In this document: positions 56,396 to 64,000 of the stretch, one piece after another
Layout: every line of letters begins with the position of its first letter
Position numbering within the stretch: position 1 is the stretch's first letter
Assembly (NCBI GenBank): GCA_019973155.2
Contig: BPQB01000006.1
Location: 434,001-498,000 of the forward strand
Length of the DNA: 64,000 nucleotides
Reading direction: 5' to 3'
Source: Phanerochaete sordida
Taxonomy: Eukaryota > Basidiomycota > Agaricomycetes > Polyporales > Phanerochaetaceae
Notes under the pieces: generated by a model
Told to the model about the DNA's origin: nothing
Database searches by the model: none
What the model saw: the letters and a program-made list of their open reading frames with translations, nothing else
Translations under genes and position numbers: made by a program

Positions 56396-57010
56396 CTACA
56401 CGCCATAGGACTCTGGCTTATAGCACCGTGGCTTCGAAGGAACGTCGACGTAGGCGTCGGAGCCCGGGTCGGGCGGCGCAAGAGCAGTGTCGCGGACTGA
56501 CAGTGAAATTTCTAGACTCGCGTATACGTCAGCACTGATGCCCAGCACAGCGGTGATAAGGGCGACGTGGAGAATAGCGAGCTCGTGGGAGAGATACGTG
56601 GTATCGACTGCCTAAAATACCGTTAGATATGCTGTTGCTGAAGCCGGATGTAGACTCCTTACGACAAAGACATGTACAGCTCTTGTGAGGATGGTCTCTC
56701 CTGCAACATCTCTACTCGGCCTGAATAGATGATCAGATCTATCAGCGACTTTCACGGGCTTGAGCTTTGCAAGTGTTGCTCCCAATCTTCGCTGTAAGAT
56801 TGCGGAGAATCCGAGCTGTGCCAGCAATGCCGCTGATCATGGGAAGAGTTGCCTGCTTTTGGTGCGCCTGCTGGCAGTCCAGGACTCAGAAGAGGCGACT
56901 TCGAAAGCTTGACTCACCGTACCGAGGGTAGTGGCAAGCGTACTCCAAATGGCTTGCCAGGTAACGTCCAATGCTAGGCCCGTCGCTTTTTCGAATAGCC
57001 AAGGTTCGTG
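56396..57010 (-). CDS. Unrecognised small gene model, uncertain
   Basis: Minus-strand exons can be chained: a piece ending TWQAIWSTLATTLGT before a GT donor (~56.92 kb); RRLGATLAKLKPVKVADRSD through TILTRAVHVFV (~56.82-56.66); and AVDTTYLSHELAILHVALIT onward to KPESYGV and a stop at 56396, joined by a 50-nt GT..AG intron. Hydrophobic segments suggest a membrane protein, perhaps a fragment of a transporter, but I cannot name a family and no start was fixed. Confidence 0.35.
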
Positions 57011-57014
57011 GTCT

Positions 57015-57710
57015 TTCTAAGGCGGCCAACGGTAGGTCAACACGAGTGAAAATAAGTCAGCAGCGCTGGACTTGATTTCAGGAAGATATGGTGGCACGAT
57101 TCAACCATGACGAATTATGGCTCGCCAGAAGTGCGCCCTTGCATAAATTTCAGCGGACCAGGACCCGGCGAGTTGACAGGTGTGCAAAGAGGTATGCGTC
57201 GCTGGACACATTCACAAGCGAAGCGTCTTCAGCTGCTTAAGAGACGTGAAGCTTAAAAACTGGCTGCTCATATGCCTTCCTGCCGCGTAGTGTTCTTGGA
57301 TCTGATCGAGCTCGAAGACTACCAGGACTTTGCGCAGTGTGCCAGGCCAAGATCTTCATTTCTCAGCACCGCAGCAGTCTTGTACATGACAACGACGATG
57401 TGTATATGCTACAGACTTCGCGTAAGACCACTTCGTAGGTGAATGCGTTCAACTTACAAGTATAGCTCGGGGTCGCGTGGCAGCGACGCGTTCCCCGCCC
57501 CAGATACCTCCGCACGACGGCGGGGGGCGTTCGGATCGCGACAAGGACTCCGTCTCGCGAGAGAGTACAGCTGGAGGATGAAAATATCGTCGTGTCGGTG
57601 TAGAGCTCGATTATTGCAGCGGACGACGGTCGGTGCAACGATGGTCCCAGGTCAAGCTGCTTCCGCGCAGTAGCGCCCATGACTTTCCCACTAACCACGA
57701 CCTCGCCCTC
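57015..57710. other. Intergenic, no gene seen
   Basis: Marks the return to GC-rich, gene-dense sequence. No motif-bearing frame. Confidence 0.45.
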
Positions 57711-57715
57711 AGCCC

Positions 57716-59254
57716 ATGCTCCCCCTCCGACCTGCGACCCTCCCTAACCCACACAGATCCCTCCTAAGCGCATACAGGAGCGCACGCAGGCCCGCCTCCG
57801 ACAATGCTGCGGCGCGCCGCGACCACAGCGCGAGCGCGAAGCTCTTCGCGGACGCCGCGGACGAGGACGCCGAGCTCGCGGAGCAGGCCGCGCGCGCGAG
57901 AAAGCTCGAGGCGCGGCAGGCCCAGCACGCGAACTGGACGGGCGAGGAGTCGATGCAGGACGCGGTGCTCCGCATGCTCGTCGACAAGTACAAGCCCCTG
58001 CGCAGCGGGCCCATCCGCACCGCGGACGAGAAGCTGAAGAAGGCGCCGCCGCAGGTCGGGCTTGCGAACCCTCCTCGGCTGGACGACTATGCTGCCGAGG
58101 TGCAGGAAGATGTCGTCGTGCAGACGGCGTGGGGCGCGAGCAGCGGAAGCTCACTGGCGGACGTGCCGCTCCTGCCTGCCGTGGAAGGTCACCAGCCATG
58201 GCACACGACGTTCACCGTCCCCTCGCATGCTCAGTCGTCTATCAAGTATGGCAACATCCCGCCGTCTCCGACCACGAGCCGACTGCCACCTAATCCGGAG
58301 CTGCTCGATGACAAGGCCCGTCGGAAGCTACGCGAGACGAAGAAGCGTACAGAGCACGCTGGTCGGCTTCGCAGTGCCAAGGAGTCCACTCTGGACTACC
58401 GCCTCGGAATCAAGGCAGGTGCCAAGGCTGCACACGAGGCCGCACGACCCAGGGCGAATCCTACTGGGATGAAGGGTTGGGCGAGTCTTGTTGAGGAGCG
58501 GATAGAGGTGCGCACCCGGTCCATGCGCATATATGCGTGTGCTAACATGCATCTTGACAGAGGGCGCGACAAGAAGGACGTTTCGACAATATTCAAGGCC
58601 GTGGACAGCCTCTCCAGCAGTTTGTCGAAGAGCGAAACCCGTTCATTGGTCGGGAAGAGTTCTTGCTGAACCGGCTTGTGCAAAGGCAAGGCGCCGTCCC
58701 GCCATGGGTCGAAGTCCAACAAGGTATGTAGCCTCTTCATAGCAATCTTACGCCATGCTAAGAGGGCGACAGAATTGGACACTGCTTTGAACAACTTTCG
58801 CGATGTTATGCGCCAGTCTTGGACACGGCGAGCAATCCGAATGATGACACTCGAACAGCCGCTTTCGTTCCTTTCTGGACTCACTATCGAGAAAGTCCTC
58901 GCTTTTCGCGACGTTCAGTGGGAGGGTCGGGAACGCGCCTACCACAACGCGGCTTTGGAGGAGGTCAACTCCCTCGTCCGCAAGTATAACGCGATGGCGC
59001 CTTACGCAGTCCGTCGCGGGCACTATGCTCTCGACGTCGAACTAGAGCGGGCCTTCAAGGAGAGTGCGGAGGATATCCTTGCCGGGATTGTCGAGCGAGT
59101 CCAAGCTGGTACTGCAGGACGCCGAGGGCCCAGCGGTGCTGCGACGGATGATGAGGGTCGCGGCTCGCTTCAAGCTAGCGGCGACGCGGGCTGGAGTCCG
59201 GTACGGCTGCGCGATCTCCTCCGCGATTGGTTTGGGTCGCTCATGAAGCGGTAA
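57716..59254 (+). CDS. DUF1992 / DNAJC28-like conserved protein
   Basis: Exons 57716-58507, 58561-58723, 58773-59254 join in frame to 478 residues. The N-terminus (MLPLRPATLPNPHRSLLSAY) is Arg-rich without acids, as in mitochondrial presequences. The central part is disordered and charged. The family core runs across intron 1: GWASLVEERIE, then ARQEGRFDNIQGRGQPL, then NPFIGREEFLLNRLVQRQGA and PPWVEVQQE, which is the diagnostic DUF1992 pattern. A C-terminal helical part includes WEGRERAYHNAALEEVNSLV. The family is conserved from bacteria to human DNAJC28, with no firmly established function. Confidence 0.88.
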
Positions 59255-59980
59255 CATCGTCATACTGGCTTTGTATGCTCAGCCTATGGTTATAAGCCTA
59301 TGGCTGGATAGGATTTGTAGTATAGACTTCAGATGCTTTAGATGCTGTGTATCGATAACTGGCCGTGTATAACATTCTTCCCTGCTCTGATCGGTGTGTC
59401 TTACGCGTGTCTGCAATGCTGCATGGCGCGGCCGCGACACCTTGCTCTTGACCATCATCGTCGTCCTCATGCCTCCTTTTACGTCCTTCTCTCAGCAAAA
59501 CGTCGGCGGGCGCGCAGCCTCCAGGGCCCCACTGGCGCCGTTCTGATGCCTCGCGGCAGCCTTGTGTCGTGCTTGCCATGCTGCTCGCAACCCCGGGGCC
59601 GGAGTTTGCGGGCAGCGTCGCAGACATCACGCAAGCGAATGGTCTGCAAAGCAGGACAAACCGCCGTCGCTGGTGTACAAAGGCATGCACAAACACCCCA
59701 ACACGGCGCGGGCAAGCGAGATGGGCGCGAAGAATGCTCGCTGGGAAAGAGACAATAGCGGCTGGGTTAGGAGCGCGCCTTGTTCTCGGGGGCTGATGAG
59801 CCCACGCCTCATGGCTGCCGTGCGGGCGATTTTCCCGCCCATTGACGTCCGAGTGTATAAAGCCCGCGTCGCCTTTTCTCCCTGCTTTTCACAACTCTTT
59901 CTTCAACACCGTCCTCGACTCTGACCAGGCCCCCGCGCCCGCGCCGCACGCCCGCCCTCAAGACCCCCAGCCCCGCCCAC
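59255..59980. promoter_or_regulatory. Intergenic with promoter of the small KOW-like gene
   Basis: No gene seen. A TATAAA box at 59856-59861 lies about 130 nt upstream of the next ATG, followed by a C/T-rich leader. Confidence 0.5.
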
Positions 59981-59985
59981 CCGCC

Positions 59986-60416
59986 ATGTCCTCGGACGAA
60001 TCCATCCTGGTGCGTGGACCCCCCGGATCTGATGCTGAAGCGCGAGTGCTGAACGCGCCCCCCCCCCCTCTTTTTCCAGCCCGGTGACATCGTCGCCGTC
60101 AACCACGGCCAGTACGGAAGGAAGGAAGGCCTCGTTGTTGGTTCCCACGTCGACTACGCTGTGAGTATCTCGCGAATTTGAGCCAGGGGGATGTCTGACG
60201 TCGCTTTGGGGTGTAGGGCCGCCAAGTCGTCGAGGTGCAGCTGGAGCCCGGCGAGATCTACCATGCCTGGTGCGTCCCAAACGTTCTATTGAAGCAGTCC
60301 ATCATCTAAAGCGCGTCGTGTTCAGGTACCCCACCGTGACGCGCGTCCGCCGAACGACCTACTACAACCCCGCACCCCACAAGGTCCGCACTGTCGAACG
60401 ACGGATCTACTGGTGA
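59986..60416 (+). CDS. Small conserved-looking protein with a KOW-like loop
   Basis: Four short exons (59986-60009, 60080-60160, 60217-60269, 60326-60416) join in frame to 82 residues: MSSDESILPGDIVAVNHGQY at the start, GRKEGLVVGSH in the middle and RTVERRIYW at the end. The PGDIVxVNxGQYGRKEGxVVG segment looks like a KOW/SH3-type turn (ribosomal and elongation-factor proteins use this for RNA or protein binding), but I do not recognise the whole protein. The dense intron pattern with clean splice sites and a well-placed TATA box argue that it is real. Confidence 0.72.
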
Positions 60417-60419
60417 TCG

Positions 60420-60940
60420 CGGGGACAGTGCTCTTTGAACATCGCGTCTGGCAGCCCACGATCACCCTCATAAGTTATTCTTTTGCTTTTCCATGGTCGT
60501 TGGAGCCATACATCCACTTCTGCAACCGCCGACTGCTACCGCCATCCCTCGGACTGCATGGCGGAGACTGTACGATGCTAATGTCGAGAGTTGTACGCTA
60601 CTAGAATGGGACTGTACTGGAAGATAGGACCATGGACTGTACCATATAATTGTACCTCGCATACTCTCGTTATCCAACACTACATTCGCTCTGGATGATC
60701 CGGGGGAGCAGCGTTCGGGGTTGACGGACGTATCGGGCGGTGCCTGGCGGGCGACGGTCTCGACGAGTGCTTGGCGCACAACGCCTGTGCCGGATTCGCG
60801 ATGGTGTTCTCGAGTCACGACGATTATCTGCGCTAGATCCGGCTTCCGCCCATATGCTCATGACCACCCTGCGCCGTATATAACGACGCGCACGCTCCCA
60901 GGCGTCTCTGCTCCCACCCCCATCGCCTCTCGACGCGGAC
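60420..60940. promoter_or_regulatory. Intergenic with PUT2 promoter
   Basis: No gene seen. A TATATAA box at 60877-60883 sits about 60 nt upstream of the PUT2 ATG. Confidence 0.55.
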
Positions 60941-60944
60941 GACA

Positions 60945-62893
<1,949 letters not shown>

Positions 62894-62899
62894 GAGTGC

Positions 62900-63655
62900 G
62901 AAGGGACGCAAAAGGACAATGTAGAGTAACGTCACCAAAGGAGAAAAGCACCATGTATCAATATCTCGGTAGTTCGCTCGCATTTAGGGCACAATGCTAG
63001 TCTTTCGCGCACTTCGCTCGCTCCTGCGAGTCACACGTGGGCAGTGACTGCTGCCTATCGACCTTGATATGAGTACGTACATGCAACATACTTTCTTGGT
63101 TCATCTGCTAATCCCTATGTGTGCAGCTGAGCGCCTCGGACACCCTGGAGGTCGCCCACAAGGACGTTAACATTTCCTGATTGCTAGGCCGAGACTAAGA
63201 CGCCGCCGAGTCGAGTTTATTGTCGCTTGAGGCCTCATTGTGGTAGTTGGTCATCTCCACGCAAATATTAGCCTCGATACGCCATGGTGAGGCAGGGTAA
63301 GAATTGCGTTGACCGTATCATACATGCAACCAGCGGTCTGTCAAGGTCTGTGGTTCTCCGAGCTGCTTGCGCATTATGCATTACGTCTAACCCGAACTGC
63401 AGTTCGCGCCACGGGTACAATGGCCGGCGGTCGAGTGCTCAATGTATAAGATAGCATGCTCGTTACCGAGGACGGCGATGCCCCAGCCCGGACTCCCAGG
63501 TTCAATCTGAGCGAATTGTATGGGGCAGGTAAAGCGTGGGGTATCTGCAATGACGTTCAGGATAGAGATGCCTAGGCTTATAACGGCGAACCTGGGCTCC
63601 CATTCTCCACCGTCTTCCACACAGCCCCGTCCGAGCTCTCAGTATCTCGAAGAAA
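62900..63655. other. Intergenic, no gene seen
   Basis: Spacer between PUT2 and the O-methyltransferase at the window end. Composition drops in GC; no motif-bearing frame. Confidence 0.5.
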
Positions 63656-63658
63656 ATT

Positions 63659-64000
63659 ATGACAGCAAATGAGAGGTGCGTCTTAGACGTCCTCCATCTC
63701 CATATCGAAGGCTGACCAACATCTGCTGCAGCGCGGTCCCAAACGCAATCGACGAGCTCAAGACTTTATCGAAGATAATCCACGACGCCGTCTCCACGAT
63801 CGAACATGTCACGACCTCACAGGGCTTGACCTTCCCGTCGCCGTACACCCCGGTGACTGCTGAGTCCGAGCGGCCTCGTATGCTCCCACAAGTGAACCAG
63901 GCTTGTGCTCAGGCGATCTCCGCGGCCTATCAGCTCATCAACGACCTGCGCGTGCCTCACGGCACGATTGGGACGGTCGCGATGCAGGTACGCTTGCAGC
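63659..64000 (+). CDS. COMT-type O-methyltransferase, 5' part (cut by window end)
   Basis: Exon 1 63659-63675 (MTANES, codon split by the intron) and exon 2 63732-63987 encode AVPNAIDELKTLSKIIHDAV, then FPSPYTPVTAESERPRMLPQ and AYQLINDLRVPHGTIGTVAM, followed by a GT donor exactly where OMT1 and OMT2 have their first intron. This is the N-terminal helical dimerisation part of the same family; the SAM and catalytic parts lie beyond the window. Opposite orientation to OMT1 and OMT2. Confidence 0.85.

Overview
This is nuclear DNA from a filamentous basidiomycete, most likely an Agaricomycete of the polypore type. Genes are split by many 50-65 nt introns with GT..AG (a few GC..AG) ends. The orphan membrane-protein families (DUF6533 type and a second 7-TM family), the 'high-nitrogen-upregulated' and O-methylsterigmatocystin-oxidoreductase-like P450s and the BTB protein style are all typical of that group. 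All exon models were placed by eye from splice sites and reading frame.

Layout. (1) 0.2-12.7 kb: two ~1.7 kb inverted arms, each carrying a DUF6533-type membrane-protein gene (left copy apparently usable, right copy broken). They enclose a single-exon BTB/POZ gene, a nine-exon P450 and a membrane-anchored ubiquitin-specific protease. (2) 13.4-56.4 kb: a lower-GC accessory region that reads like a rearranged secondary-metabolite locus. It holds an intact UbiA-type prenyltransferase plus two remnants, two intact COMT-type O-methyltransferases plus one remnant, two apparently intact related P450s plus one 3' remnant, and five copies (four apparently intact) of one orphan 7-TM family interleaved with the enzymes. 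Two terminal-inverted-repeat (TIR) elements lie inside; one encloses a decayed FAD-dependent monooxygenase and the other a 57-bp near-perfect palindrome. A GC-rich segment occurs three times (about 27.4-29.4, 42.8-41.6 and 43.0-44.2 kb). A broken copy of the BTB gene sits at 33 kb. (3) 57.7-62.9 kb: a compact, GC-rich block of ordinary genes: a DUF1992/DNAJC28-like protein, an 82-residue KOW-like protein, and delta-1-pyrroline-5-carboxylate dehydrogenase. (4) 63.66 kb to the end: the first two exons of a third O-methyltransferase of the same family, so the accessory locus may resume beyond the window.

Working together. Prenyltransferase + O-methyltransferases + P450s (+ a dead FAD monooxygenase) is the tailoring set expected for a prenylated aromatic (meroterpenoid-like) metabolite. 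No polyketide synthase, terpene cyclase or other core enzyme is visible, so the aromatic precursor would have to come from primary metabolism or from outside the window. The most unusual aspect is the interleaving of an expanded orphan 7-TM family with these enzymes, in a region that has clearly been duplicated, inverted and pruned. The product and the role of the 7-TM proteins are inference.
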